Positions 27,401 to 39,800 of a stretch of DNA of 64,000 nt are shown here, piece after piece. The notes beneath the pieces are model-generated. The model had not been told where the DNA came from and did no database searches. It saw nothing but the letters and a program-made list of their open reading frames with translations. Origin of the DNA: Harmothoe impar (lineage: Eukaryota; Annelida; Polychaeta; Phyllodocida; Polynoidae). The stretch is from positions 35,859,570 through 35,923,569 of the forward strand of contig OX381705.1 in the NCBI GenBank assembly GCA_947462335.1. Reading direction: 5' to 3'. Each line of letters starts with the position of its first letter. Within the stretch, counting starts at the first letter, position 1. Both the position numbers and the translations under genes were made by a program.

Positions 27401-28863
27401 CAGGGTGTGGTGTTTTATAGAACATGATCCGGATGTAGGTATTTTCTTGTGTTATTCAATTACCATCTTCTTATACAAAATAAAATGGGGTTAAAAAGAA
27501 GGCACAATGTCTCTGAGGGGACGCAGACTTAGCCGGCACTTTGCTGGCAAGGGACAGGTGGTTGTGTGGTGGTATAGACATCTCTCTCGAGAAAAAAGGA
27601 GAAAGACAATCGATCCAGATACGCATTGGAATGCTAATTTTGGCCTGTCCTCAACCACGACTGAATGCTTGTCTGCCAAGACTTTCATGCCGTCAATATA
27701 AACATTAGAGAACAAAAACTGTAAAATGGATCTAAATACTCTAAACCATCAGACTTCAATACTGTCAAGGACGACGATTTACAGGGTGTGTTTCAACATG
27801 CAAGCGTAGGTTGCTAATATTGCTTAAACACAATTGTGTATTTCTGACCGTCCAGGGTCACAGACCACGACTGCTCCACAGTATACATATTGCTCGGCTC
27901 GTCTGCAGTGAAACCAGGCCAAGGTCAACCTTTCCCTATGCTGCAGACACCAGCCATATAATAAAGTAAACCCTGGGCCACGTCCTTGGAGAAATCATCG
28001 CCGCATTCTGTGCTGCTTGGAACTACCCCCAGGGAGTCCTCTTCGTATATATGCGGTCAGCCCTGGAGTCAGTCTTATGGCCATTCCTATTTCCTATTCT
28101 TGATATGTTGGTCGGGTATTTCTTTCTCTGCGTACATATATTCTGATGGGCCTGGTGTCTCTCCTGCGGGGACCATCTCATCCTGGGGTATCAGTAGGCG
28201 GATCAAACGGCGGTCACCCCGGGGTGAGATGGACCTGAGGCCGGGAGGGGGCATGGAGGGAGGGTCGTGGTTCAGGAGGGTAGTGGGGTCCTCCAGTAGG
28301 ACCCATGCATCACCTACCAAGGGCTGTCCGGGGCTAACCCTGGCCACCAGCCACCGACGCCTCCAGCGCCAGGGGCCAGAGCTCAGGGGCGACGCCAATC
28401 GATGACTACACGATAGACCCTTGCCGCGGTGAGATCCTATCTGGATCTCTGCGTATATAAGGACCTTACATCACCGACACCCCGGTCGTTTATCACCCTG
28501 GTACCACCGGATCTCTTATCTTGGTGCAGCCCACCCCAAGGCAGTAGCACACAAGACCCGCAGGCGTCGGCCGCGAAAATAGTAGGTCTCCCGTAACTCT
28601 CCATAGCAAAACGGCTGGTCTTAGCTACTTTCTTTGAATGCTCATGTTTTAGAGCCCTCTCCATATATACAGAGCGGATGTCAGATTGCTGGCCAAGTGT
28701 CCTGCTACGCAATAACCCCACACTATACCAGCTGAACCGCATTCATTTTAAACCCCGGTCGTTGCAGGAAATAAGGCTGTGTTTTAAGTTTAACTATCGT
28801 AAATGTAAAATTTATTTCCCCCCCCCCTCTTTTGCTGTGGTAAACTTACAGCATATTGAAGGC
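24500..28863. other. Long non-coding tract with GC-rich islands
   Basis: AT-rich in 24500-25480, then GC-rich patches at 25480-26530 and 28000-28420. Several frames are open in the GC-rich parts (up to 139 codons, 27986-28405). They overlap on both strands and carry no domain, so I do not call genes. CTCCAGG/CCTGGAG words occur near 26028, 26450 and 28046. A C10 run is at 28818-28827. Confidence 0.45.
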
Positions 28864-29372
28864 CTGGGGCTCGATTCATAACAATGTACGACAGCTCAGA
28901 AAGGCTACGACCACTAAATAACATGTTTGTAGGGAAAAGAGGTAAAATCGGTTTTTTTACAGGTAGTAGTCAAGGCATCATACAAGGCTGTAGTACAAAT
29001 ATTTTGATATCATTTCACAATGAGATTAGAGAATGACTTTAGAGGCTGTCTCAGCCATCTGTTGTGCAATGGGCATTTTCCTCCTTACAACCACCATATA
29101 TACATGTATTCTGTACAATAGGGCAGATAGGAAATTTGCTACGATTTTCTTTTGAAATGCACCCCTTTTTTGGTACGACAGCATTCTACGATTTTCTTGA
29201 GATAAGCTGGTCGTATGAGATAAGCTGGTCGTATGTGTGGTTATTATTCTCCACCATTCAACTGTTCAAGGGGGGTCGTAAGAATAGCATAAAATGACCC
29301 CTGGATGATCAGCAATGGTCGTAGCAGTAAAATTACCCTCTGTGTCGTAGAAACTTATGAATCGAGCCCCAG
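28864..29372. mobile_element. 509-bp inverted-repeat DNA element
   Basis: The 18-bp ends CTGGGGCTCGATTCATAA (28864-28881) and its exact complement (29355-29372) delimit the element. Short words such as GTCGTA recur near both ends and in the middle. An 18-bp unit, GAGATAAGCTGGTCGTAT, is duplicated in tandem at 29199-29234. No transposase frame. A clear target duplication is not visible, so the exact tips may be a few bases off. It is a non-autonomous DNA transposon of undetermined superfamily. Confidence 0.87.
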
Positions 29373-31119
29373 TTCCTCTCTCACCGTATCTATGTGGTTA
29401 AAGAACCCTTGCTTTGGTGTAGGGGCGGGATTTCTATCTTTTGGCTCATCGCATAGATTCGATCATCCTGGATACGATCACCCTTGGTAGGCCTTCCGTC
29501 TACCATCACTTGTGGAAATCTTAACCTGATGGCAGTCTGGCAGCAACGTGCACTCCAAACGTTAAAAATACCCTTTTAACTTGTGAAAAACTGAAACTTG
29601 ACCTTGCCTTGCAAAGTCAATGGGATGTTAAACTACACAAACAAACAAAAAAGAAATCCCCCCTAGAAACGGGAGAAAATAAGGATAACGATTTGGAGGG
29701 TCGGCCATTTTTCGGATCCGATAACCTGAAGCGCACCTTATCATCTTAATGATTATGCCCTATATACAGTGTAATAAGCTTGAGTCCCACTTTTGGCTCA
29801 GCTACCCAGTTTCATTTACATAAATATAGCCACGACAAGCTGTATCAACGAGCCTTTTATATGCACCGACAGTGGCCTGTCGACGACAGACTATGATGTA
29901 GGGCAATGCCATACTCAGGGGCGTGTTCCTTAACCCTTGGAAATCTGATAGCTCTATCGCAAACCAGCGAAAGCTATAGAAGAAGAATGAGGTTCTGTTT
30001 CTTTACCACTTGTCTTCACAGAAGCCCATGTGGCAGAGGCCATAATGAAACAGAAAGGAAGTTCTGTCTTGGCAGCCAGCTGTTGGCTTATCGGGCTCAA
30101 TTCTGCCACTAACAGCACATTCCGACTAGCAGTGAGTGTACGTACATGTACATGTGTAGCAGACGGTAGAAGGGCTACCTTACAGTTGATCCTCGTTATG
30201 ATCCCAAATTATGATGGCTAGAAAACATTTGCAATCATATACTAGTTCAGAAACAGGCCCCAGGGTACATTATTGCCGTTAAGGGACAAGACTTGTGCTG
30301 CAATGAAAATGTTAAGACTTAAGTCCCTCGAACACTCCTCTCTAATGGGAGAAAACGTTATTCGCTGATTAAAATTCAACATAAAATTCAACCGAGCTGA
30401 CCCACATCTGCTATTTTTTGACGAATGGGAAAGTTACAAGCCTGTAATTTATTCGACACACTAAACAGGGCAATTACACGATCTCTCTGTATGTAATGTA
30501 ATCTGCGAAAAGGTGCTTTAGTGTAGGGTACAGTAAATCCCCTTTCCCCATACACATTATATAGGCATATAAGATTGTTTGAAATCAATTTCGATTATTT
30601 TACATTTGGTCTTGTCAAATGGGTAACTGTTACGAAAGGATTTTGGTGGAAGCGAGGATGAGTTGGGATGCCGAATCCAGTGACAGATGGAGGGTATTAT
30701 TTCGTCATCAAGGCTGGATCATTTGTGACGTCAACACTTAAAATAGTGCTGGTCATTATATTGTGCCACCCTAAAAAAGTAACAGGCGCCCTCTAATGTG
30801 ATATCCTTTTCGGATCACACGCCACGTTTGGCGTTTTCAGCAAAAGAAGTGCAATGGAGCTTGTTAAAAAAGGAAACCTCCTTGCTCCACATAGCCATTG
30901 GCATTACCATTCAATTACAGAGCCCAATGGGAGCAGGCAACGTGCTCGGCTCCCATCCACGTGTGAGATGCAAAGTGGGCGGCCCTACACAACCTTCAGT
31001 GAGTGTGTTTCATAAAAGGAGCTCGCGGGAAGCGGCCTGCCTGTTTGACGGGCATCGAGCGGCATTGGGCTCTGATAACGGTTATCTGCTGATAAGTCGA
31101 CGATAGTGCCATCCGCCTG
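29373..31119. other. Non-coding tract; lone TTAACCCTTGG end
   Basis: No gene recognised. TTAACCCTTGG near 29930 resembles a piggyBac-like tip, but no partner end was found. The segment 30880-31010 is GC-balanced, repeat-free DNA containing GCCATTGGCATTACC; a related GCCATTGGCATTCCC occurs near 42748. Confidence 0.4.
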
Positions 31120-31560
31120 ATGAGAGGGCGACGATTCCGTCATAAGGCGTCCGCTGGCGTCTACTTCCGGCCCGCTCACAAGTCGTGCTACCCATTACAA
31201 CGCATTAGTGTCCTCCATTGCCGCCGGAGAGCGCCCCGGTTCAGTTTATAGCCTCGTCTTGGACTATTCGGGAAATCTCCAACCCGGCTTAACGATGGGA
31301 TGTAACGAGGGTCGGAAGGCGGTCTGAGGGGGTCATGGGGTCTTGTAGAGTGTTCAGCAGGCCAGAGTAGGGGAGGCCACAGGAACAAACGGAGCATTTG
31401 TGGTTTCCAGGAATCCGCAGACGACAGCCAAGTGTGGCTTATATTATGAGTGTCCCACCGAAACCTAGCGCCACTATATCTACAGCGTCTTGTGATGGGA
31501 AGTGGTGGATGGTTTCCCCACCAGGTGGCGCTACGAGCTGCCGACACGCGTATGCCCGTG
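31120..31560. promoter_or_regulatory. CpG-rich regulatory patch with ETS and CTCF-like sites
   Basis: This CpG-rich patch carries an ETS site in reverse (ACTTCCGG, 31163-31170) within the 13-mer TACTTCCGGCCCG that also occurs at 12989-13001. About 350 bp later it has an exact CTCF core. Open frames of 108 and 125 codons here on opposite strands have no motif. I infer a regulatory element, possibly a promoter with a nearby insulator. Confidence 0.4.
31518..31531 (+). promoter_or_regulatory. Perfect CTCF core motif
   Basis: CCACCAGGTGGCGC matches every position of the core consensus CCASYAGRKGGCRS used for animal CTCF. CTCF is found in most bilaterians and organises chromatin loops and insulators. 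One exact 14-mer match in 64 kb is unlikely by chance but not impossible, and binding is inferred only. Confidence 0.5.
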
Positions 31561-34500
31561 GGCACAGCTGTGTTTTGCGAACCCCACTACATCAGCCTCA
31601 GCAGGGAGGGGGGAGAGGGCGGTGCTGGAGGCAGGGCTCTCTGGTAGCAACCCGACTGTACGGGTCAAACAATAAACACAACATGCGGTCAACGAACCCT
31701 CCGCCAGACTCTGCAGTCATTTAGTGCAGCCCTAGCTATATAAAAGCCTTACCAGCAGTCGCTATTACGCCCCACAAACAGAACAGCCCATAAACGTACT
31801 ACCTACATATAATACAGCAGTTTTTAATGCCCCTTTCTTAGCCAGGGCCTTTTTAACAGTAGGAACAAGACCATGCGGACGCTGCTGCACATCCTTCAGG
31901 ATGCATGACGAGGGAAGGAATCATGTGTGTAGGGGCTGGAGTATGGTGGCGCCGTGATGGCGGAGATCAAACAGCGGAGGACGGCTCATTAAGCACAATT
32001 AACACCCCTGATGCCGCCAAGTTTACCCTCCTGTCAGCCCATGTGGAGTGCGCCATCCCCCTCTCATCGTCAAAACTAGAAAAACACCGCTTTGATTTTC
32101 TCCCCGTTAATTCACTCTACCAAAGTCGAAAGCAGCCTTTTGATAAGTTGAACCCAAATGCACATGCAGTGTGGTGGAGTAGCTCCTGGTGATGAGGGAA
32201 AAAGGAAACCACATGGTTGGGGTTCTGTTCTAGGTGAGTAGGCCCTAGATAGAACCAAGGAGGAAAGCTGGAATGGGGGGCACGGACAGGAATGGAAGTC
32301 GTCGACATTTCTTTTTGGTAGAAACTATGGACTGCTCCGTCATGCTGAACATTCATACGCAGCAGACGACATGATTTGGGGATGAAAAACTGCTACATCA
32401 CAGTAAACTCTCACGGTCTGATAGAGTGGCGACTGTGTGACGGGTGTGTGCATATATCCAGGCCACCGAGAGAACATGAGAGATCGGTGCTTGAAGAATA
32501 GCTGAAACAAACTGAAAGAAATGAGAGTAGTGGTCACGGGCGTCTCTCACATGACGAATGTCGTCTGATCGATCTTGACGCCACCATGGTAAGGTGCCAC
32601 GCTCAGCGTCCATAGATCATTGCGCCACCTCGCAGGAAAAGTTGCAGATCAAAGAGAGCCCGGGTGTTGTCAAAAACACGTCCCGTGGCCTGAGGCATCC
32701 ATCGTGGAACGAGAACCCAGCAGAATGTAATCTATGGGTATATTTCTCCACCTTAGTTCTCTACGATTTTGTCTATCAATATATTAGTCGCATCGTTTTC
32801 TATTGGGCCTCTTAGAATCCATTGCCTGTGACGATATTTGTATGCTGACCCCTGGAGGATTTTCATCTGAACGGTCAACATTGAAACATGAAATGATGAA
32901 GCAATGGGGAGGGGTTGCGGCGTTTTGGTACGATATAGACTTACTGCAGCTCCACCCAGTTAGGGCTATAGCATCGTGTTAGTGGGCTGTTCTATAGTGA
33001 GCACGGGTTGGGTCTGGCTCAGAGAATCTGAATTATTAGCACATTTGGCCACATGAATAACACCACGGACAGAATTCATCCGGGCGGAAGTGAGAGCGGC
33101 CCAGGGGTCATCCCTCCCACACCCTCCCTCCTGCTCCCTTCCTGCGCCCACTTCCTCCCACCCTGGACAACGACCGACCCCTCCACACCATATCATCAGC
33201 GCATGCGTATTTTGAGCGAGTGGGTTGCGGTGTGCAGCTTCCGGTCGATCTACCTAGCGGGAGACGCTAACAAACGTCACAATAGGTCATCATAACTCTG
33301 TGTCGTCTGACTCCCACCAACGCCGCAGTGTGGCGCCACTATGGGCAGACGACAACCGAATTGTTTACTACAGGGGGAGTGATATGAGTGACAGAGGCCC
33401 TGGTATAATGAGACATGGGCAGGGTGTATGTGCTATTAGTATGCTGGGCATAGATAACCCAGCACACTAGGCCAGTGGCTCCGTCTATCGGCGATTCAGG
33501 CCAGACAGAGGTCGTGTCAGGGTCATGTAACCCCGGCTGGTTCAACTCGCCAATCCGACTGCTGTACGGACTGAGAGGTATATGGGAATTCTCCGTGTAT
33601 ATATTACTGACTTATGGTTATCGCCGAGAACTGGGCTCTGTCAGAACACACATCTACACACGAGATGTGTCAATTTGATAAAGGGAGTAGGTCTTACTAT
33701 ACTCTAGGTGCATGGGAATTGTCGAACGATCCGTTGGTGTATCTCCACAGCGCTGAGCGTAGTTTCTTGTGTTTGAATAAGTTCTGATTTCCCCTTGAGG
33801 TGGCATAATTTATGGATTATTCATGTGAGAATCCACACATCCCCGATTACTGATCCTCTCCTGACACATTCAGAGTATACTATTAGTACATAATATACAT
33901 GTTTATATGTACATGTATTTATAATACATAGACGTAGGCCCCTACATGTGTATACATATGCACCACCGCAGGTCTCGCTCCCCCTGGACAATAATGAGTA
34001 TGTTTCAAGGACAAAGAACAACCGCCTACAAACGCCCACTTTATCAGCTCTTTGATAAAGTGTTTTGCTGGCGTTCCCTTTAAAAACTCAACATATCGTG
34101 TTCCCACTCCTTTTTCAATAAGTTAAAGACTTTCCCAAAATAGATTTAGAAAAGACGCAATCGATTATCGGATTTCTGGAGCTGATTTCCTGAGGACAAT
34201 AACGTGTTGTATAAACAATAGTGCTTAAACATTATCTAGTGGGAAGCAAAAATTCTACGGGAGATGTAACACATAATCTTTATGTTCAGCAATTCCTTGG
34301 GGCTATACATTATGCTGCTGCAGTAAATGTTGAAACAGTCCCTCTGAGGCGGCAGATATTCCCTGATGAAGAACGACAATTCCATATACTACTCACTCCC
34401 CTTGAGGTAGCTTAGTTACACCGTACAGTCAGTAGGCATAGAACCAGCGGAATGTAGGGGGCATACTATCTTGCAAACAACAGGGATGAAAGTGACCAAG

Positions 34501-36490
34501 CTAAAAAGATCTTGAAATGTTCAAATTGAGGCCCCTGAAAAAGGTTCTTCTATAGTTAAGTACAGGTCTTTGCAACATGAAAAAAACACTTGAAATCAGG
34601 GAACCTTGATGAATTTTACCCCTGTAAACAATGGTATTCAGGATAAATCTCTCTAGATTTCCACTAACTTTCCTTTGCAAATATTTCACTTTACAGATGG
34701 ATCTAGCTTCATATGTACTGCATAATAGTAAGTGCATAATGATAATAGATAATGCATCTGCATTTTCTGGTAGTGCCAACATCCATGCATAAATATCTAC
34801 GTGTGCATAAAGACTATCACTATTATCACCAAAAGGTGAATTCAGAATGTTCAGACATCGCCGTAATCTTGTATCCAACGACTTATTGTGAACCCCTACT
34901 GTTAACCCCTACAGCTTATACACAGTGACACAGTGATGCAACACTGTTTGTCCCTCACTCCTCATTCTACACTTCCATGTTGGCTCAGCACGAAGCTTTC
35001 CATCCCTCCTCCACCTCCGCCCTTAACTCCCCCCCACACACACTCTCTGGAGGAGTCTGTCACCCACACAGAGGAGTAATACCATCAGGAGCGACGTCCG
35101 GGACCCTGCGGCATCCCCCTCCTCTTCCAGGAGGTACCCCCCTCCCCCCGCCCTGGAGGAGGTAGAGCAAGGATCAAAGCGAATCAGGCCTAGGACAGCA
35201 GAGTCAAGGCAGTTGGCCACAAAGGCCGCTGGAGGAGGATTAACTCTAAAATTAGATCAAGACCCAGGAGTTTTCAATCAGGTCCTCCGGGAGAATGGGA
35301 CAATAAGCGCCGCCCTTAGGCATGGGGTGGGCACTGGAGGAGGGATAAGGCGGTTCAGGGTGTGTGTGGGTAGAGAGTGAGGGGGCGCTTATTTGCCTCC
35401 ACGGTGAATGGTGAAGGGATGTATCTATAGAGACCTCAGGGTGGAGGGGTGAAAGGGCCCAAGGCCTGATTAGATTGAATAAGGCATGTGAAGTCACTCT
35501 ATAGACTGAAGGAGACAGAACTCGTTGCTAATTGGATCTGACTGATTATTCTACCATATAGTATAGGCTGAATCATTCAAACTAAACATGCAAAGAAATT
35601 CACCGACCTAACAATTCATGCAGAGTTTAAGACTATGGTCGCAAGTCTGCCCTATGTTGCTCTGCATAAAATGGGTACAGCATCACCCTTTCATTACTTA
35701 TAATTCAGCATTATGCAATTTGTTTCAAATCAGGGGCATGTGACCGAGTTACCAACCAATTAGGACTGCGTCCATACATCATGACGAGAAAAGGCACAGC
35801 ACTTTTAAGCACTATATTTGTTGTCCTTATGGAGAGTTAATGTGGCGGCTTGGTTAACATTTCCGTGTGTATCGATCAGATACATTGTACACACTGACCA
35901 ATAGGTTGAATATGAGACATGTAGCTGGTGGTATTGACCCCTGTATGGAGGGAATCTGCATACCAATAATATGTCGGTATCAACCTGGCTCTTTGATTCA
36001 TATTGTATGGCTGACTATATCCACACCTGATACCTGATAGTGTAGAATGTGATATGGAGACTCAGTGTGCACTTAAAAGAATTCTCTGCACGTTTTCAAT
36101 ACCAGTAGAGAGTTTATGATTGGGGAACGTGTACGGATACGGGACGTCAGGGTCAAGGCGTACACGTTGCAGTACACGTCGTGATCTTAGGCTCCCTATT
36201 ACTACCGCAGATGTGCTTGTAAGTAGGTACTATATGATCAGGCAGAAGTACAGTTTAATAGTAGCAGTAGATGCAGTTGAGCTGAAAGGGGAATACATTG
36301 TTTATATCGCATTGCGGCAGCCTTAGCCTGAGTACAAGCACGTCTTGTTGAACTGCATGCACTGTGTTCACATCCCGGATAGTCTAGTACTCTGAGTAGT
36401 AGTATATGGAAGTGCGCCATACGAGCGGGCACAGCAGTAGTAGTATGCAGAATGGGGGATATGAGCAGGCGGGGCCTTCACACAGGGTGT
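31561..36490. other. Long non-coding tract, GC-rich at 33.0-33.2 and 34.95-35.45 kb
   Basis: No gene, RNA or complete transposon recognised. The GC-rich patch at 34960-35460 has many GGAGG/CCTCC words, including CCTGGAG near 35150. A 125-codon minus frame at 34501-34878 sits in AT-rich DNA and shows no domain. Remaining sequence is AT-rich and unique. Confidence 0.45.
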
Positions 36491-36860
36491 TTATAGTATA
36501 TAGCGGGTCGCCATGTCTTTGAAAGTCAAGGCTTTGCGCAAGTTTCGGGCTGGTGGAGGAGGAGGACGTCTGGTGAGCACAGTTGAGCAATAACCACGCC
36601 AGGCTGCCCCGTCGGCATGGCCGAGGTGTGAGGCCGTCCATACCTCAGCGGCCTCCGGGGAGCCCGGCCCTCCGTCCCGGGGGACGCACGTTAGCACCCG
36701 ACGTCCCCGCGGCCCCTGGCTGCCCGGTCCGTGTGCCACCACCGTCTGAATAATGCATAGGGGCTCCGGCACGGAGGTCGTCGGCAACGGGTCACGTAAA
36801 TAACGGCCAGCGTTCACGCGGATCAATCGTCAACACGCATGCTCGCAGAGCGGTGGTCTT
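36491..36860. promoter_or_regulatory. Strong CpG island
   Basis: The most CpG-dense 370 bases in the window, with GCGCAAG, CCCCGTCGGC, CCGGGGGACGCACG and CCGACGTCCCCGCGG blocks. It contains GACGTC (CRE-like). A 111-codon minus frame spans it but its composition (Arg, Pro, Gly) mirrors the base bias and no domain is seen. Unmethylated CpG islands usually mark promoters in animals whose genomes are otherwise methylated; no adjoining gene is recognised. Confidence 0.45.
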
Positions 36861-39800
36861 TTTAATAACGGCTGACAATGACAGCGTCGTAGGACCTATG
36901 TCTCTGATTGCGTTTAATGGGGAGGTTTACAGATAGAAAGACAAAGAGGAGGTGGAAAAAAAGAAAATTTGCGGAAAAACACTCCCCTCCCACGTTGGGC
37001 TCAATGCATGACTCCCTCGGTGACATTGTCACCATGGTTGAGAGCCATACGTTGCACTGGTTGAGGGTGAGAAAAATTCACCAAGAAAGTGATATTGAAT
37101 ATGATAGATCCATTTTCCCAGTGGGTGATGTGACTGTATCAAAGTTGGGTTTCCCGGTATATGTCGTTATACTATCTAAAACATGGTGGGATGATAGAAA
37201 TCAATAGTGCGATACTGTTTTATGAAGGGGGGGGGGGTCCGCTGAACACAAAATAACTGAAAAACGTTGGGCCGCGATTGTTATTATTCACATCATCAGA
37301 CAAATTTATTTTCTTTCTAAAAGAGATGTTAAGGGGATCCCGAATACTCCACCTTGCAGTATAGTTGCAGCAGGTCAGAGTAATTTGATAGAAGGATAGG
37401 ATGTGGAAGGTATGGTACACATTAATGTATACAATTACTCTGTGCCGTTGTCGAGGGAACCAACCTCATCAATAATACATATACCCTGTATCACCTGCCT
37501 TTGACACACCAAGATCTACCCTGGTCACTGTTTGCACAAGTCACTCTCTATTACCATGTGCATACGTCACCATAGAGCCAGGGCTACCACTGAAGTGCCA
37601 GCAACAACAAACTGCTATTATCATAATAACTGACCTCTGTATGCCCGGACACTTCCATATGTTGTGCAATCACCTCTCTGGGTGCCTGCTGGTGAAAGCC
37701 CGCCGCCCTGTGGTGACACTCAGTAGTGCAAATACGAGCAGTCCCTGCTGGGTTCTGTGTATATACACCCAATATTCCCGCGACACCGCTCCGCTGAAGC
37801 TGGTAACTAGCTTGCGTCGTAGTTATCTAACACGCCAGTAGTGGTCCGGCTTATTCAAATGGATGCCTTCTGTTTTCTAATCACCCACGGAGTTGTTATC
37901 TAACGTGACTGGCATCTCGTAGATCACCGGCTAGATTAACGGACACATGGAGAGATGGGTGATTATGTAACAGCTATTCCACGTGCATACAGAGGGAGTT
38001 CAGTACAATGTGTTTGATGCAATACGGGAACACTGGGACTAGTGGTTCTATTGTCCCTTAAATGTAGTCCGTGGTTCTTTATCAACACACAGACTACATA
38101 CATATATCCACGTGTTTAAACTGCCAATTTAGGAGACTGTTTATCTGCGAGCCGCTCTATATTGTGCCTCTTCTATGGAGCTACTCTATCTGAACTGTCA
38201 TTCTGTAGCAAGCTGCGAGTAAGGGCAAATAGTGGCCACGAAGCCAAGGATTCCATTGCCATCAGCTAAGACAACACATGGCAGTGTTTTCAGCCTAGCA
38301 GTTCAATTTGTTTTATTTGGTTCCCTCCGAGGACAAGCGGGCGCCCGGCTTTGGATAACACGCACCTTTGCGTGCTTCTTGGAAAGAAAAAAGACGTTCC
38401 TTTCCGGGAATAACAAATTAAAGTATCTCTTTCTCGTAGTACGGTTGGTCGTGTTGCCTGAAATGATGGGAAGACAGCAAGAATAGGAATAACGACACAT
38501 GCAACAGCAATCACGTGTAGGTTGAGGCGGATGGGTGGCGGGTCCATCGACTGATGGTTGATAGAGTCATTTCATTGGTACAGGAGGATGAAACAATACA
38601 ATAGCTAGAGCACGATGCGTGTATTAGTGCATGTACACACACGAGTCTATCAGAGGAACAATGTCGTATAATAGATCTGAACACCATGCATGTATTCACG
38701 TCCATTAAGATGGTAGATGTATCATGTGAGTGCTTGTCTACATCGGGTTGGTACGATGGTTGACTGCAGGGCTGCATTACCAAAGGGTATAGTGTATGAA
38801 ATCACTATGTGATCCTTAAAGGGTTAACTATTGTCAGCTGCATCTATTGGTGACCATACGGGTTGGGAAATCCTCAGTTAACATTTCCATACAGATTGAG
38901 CGTGAACATTATGCAACACATAAACATTTCAGACAGTAACGGCAGCATAACACTCATTGCATATTCATATAGATTTACCAGGAGTGTGGAAACCCTGCGG
39001 TGTTACTAATACAAGTTCTACTGATGATTATCATTCAGTAATGCTACCATGCCTTCTGCGTGGTGTCAGAGACACTATTGTACAGAAGGGGAGAGACTGC
39101 TGGTGGTACCATACACATGACCAGAGGAGATCTACATTAGACATGCTCCATGCTAGACTATGACTTTACTATAGACGAGCCCAGACCCGAGTTGCAGTAG
39201 CGTCTACCCTGTCCCCTGCGGCCTTAAACGAATTTCCTTCAAGGGCCCACCTTTCTGTGCAGTCACGCTCCCCACAGGCCGACACCCACCCCTTGGCATT
39301 TCACCGAGACGGTAATTACTCTACTTGATATAATCAACGCCCCGCCATGATTACTATTCTGCTGGCTGGCTGGTATGTTCAGGCAGCACCACAATATGGT
39401 GGTGGGGGTCAGGTGGAGGCCAGGCTCAGACGCCGGGGTAGAGGAGCAGGGGCGGGGTTGTGCCCTCAAAGGGCGCCCTCCACACACCAAAGGTCATCCG
39501 TCAGTGACGTACACCCGTGACGTACACAAGGGGTCACGTCAAGATGTCAAAGCAGACAGACGGGCAGGCTGTGCCTAATGGCCAAGCATGTGGACTATGG
39601 CGACAATACCACTTTCAGTGCCCCCAGCCTCTATATAGGTTGGTAGAGGCAACGTGGGATTAGTAGTATACCAAAATGACGCGTTTACACAGCTATGGAC
39701 GGGCGGACATTATAACTGACCGTAAACTGATATTCATAAGAGGTTGGTATCTCACATGGTCGATTTTGGGAATTCGTTCGGCGTGTATAATCATTGAATG

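Noticed and set aside
27986..28405. 139-codon plus frame with a 103-codon frame on the opposite strand
   Set aside because: GC-rich low-complexity stretch; both strands open, neither protein-like.
29930..30290. PiggyBac-like element starting TTAACCCTTGG
   Set aside because: No matching inverted tip with TTAA was found downstream.
36491..36826. 111-codon minus-strand frame in the CpG island
   Set aside because: Arg/Pro/Gly-rich composition follows base bias; no domain.
38816..38826. PiggyBac-like right tip AAGGGTTAA
   Set aside because: No left partner found within a plausible distance.
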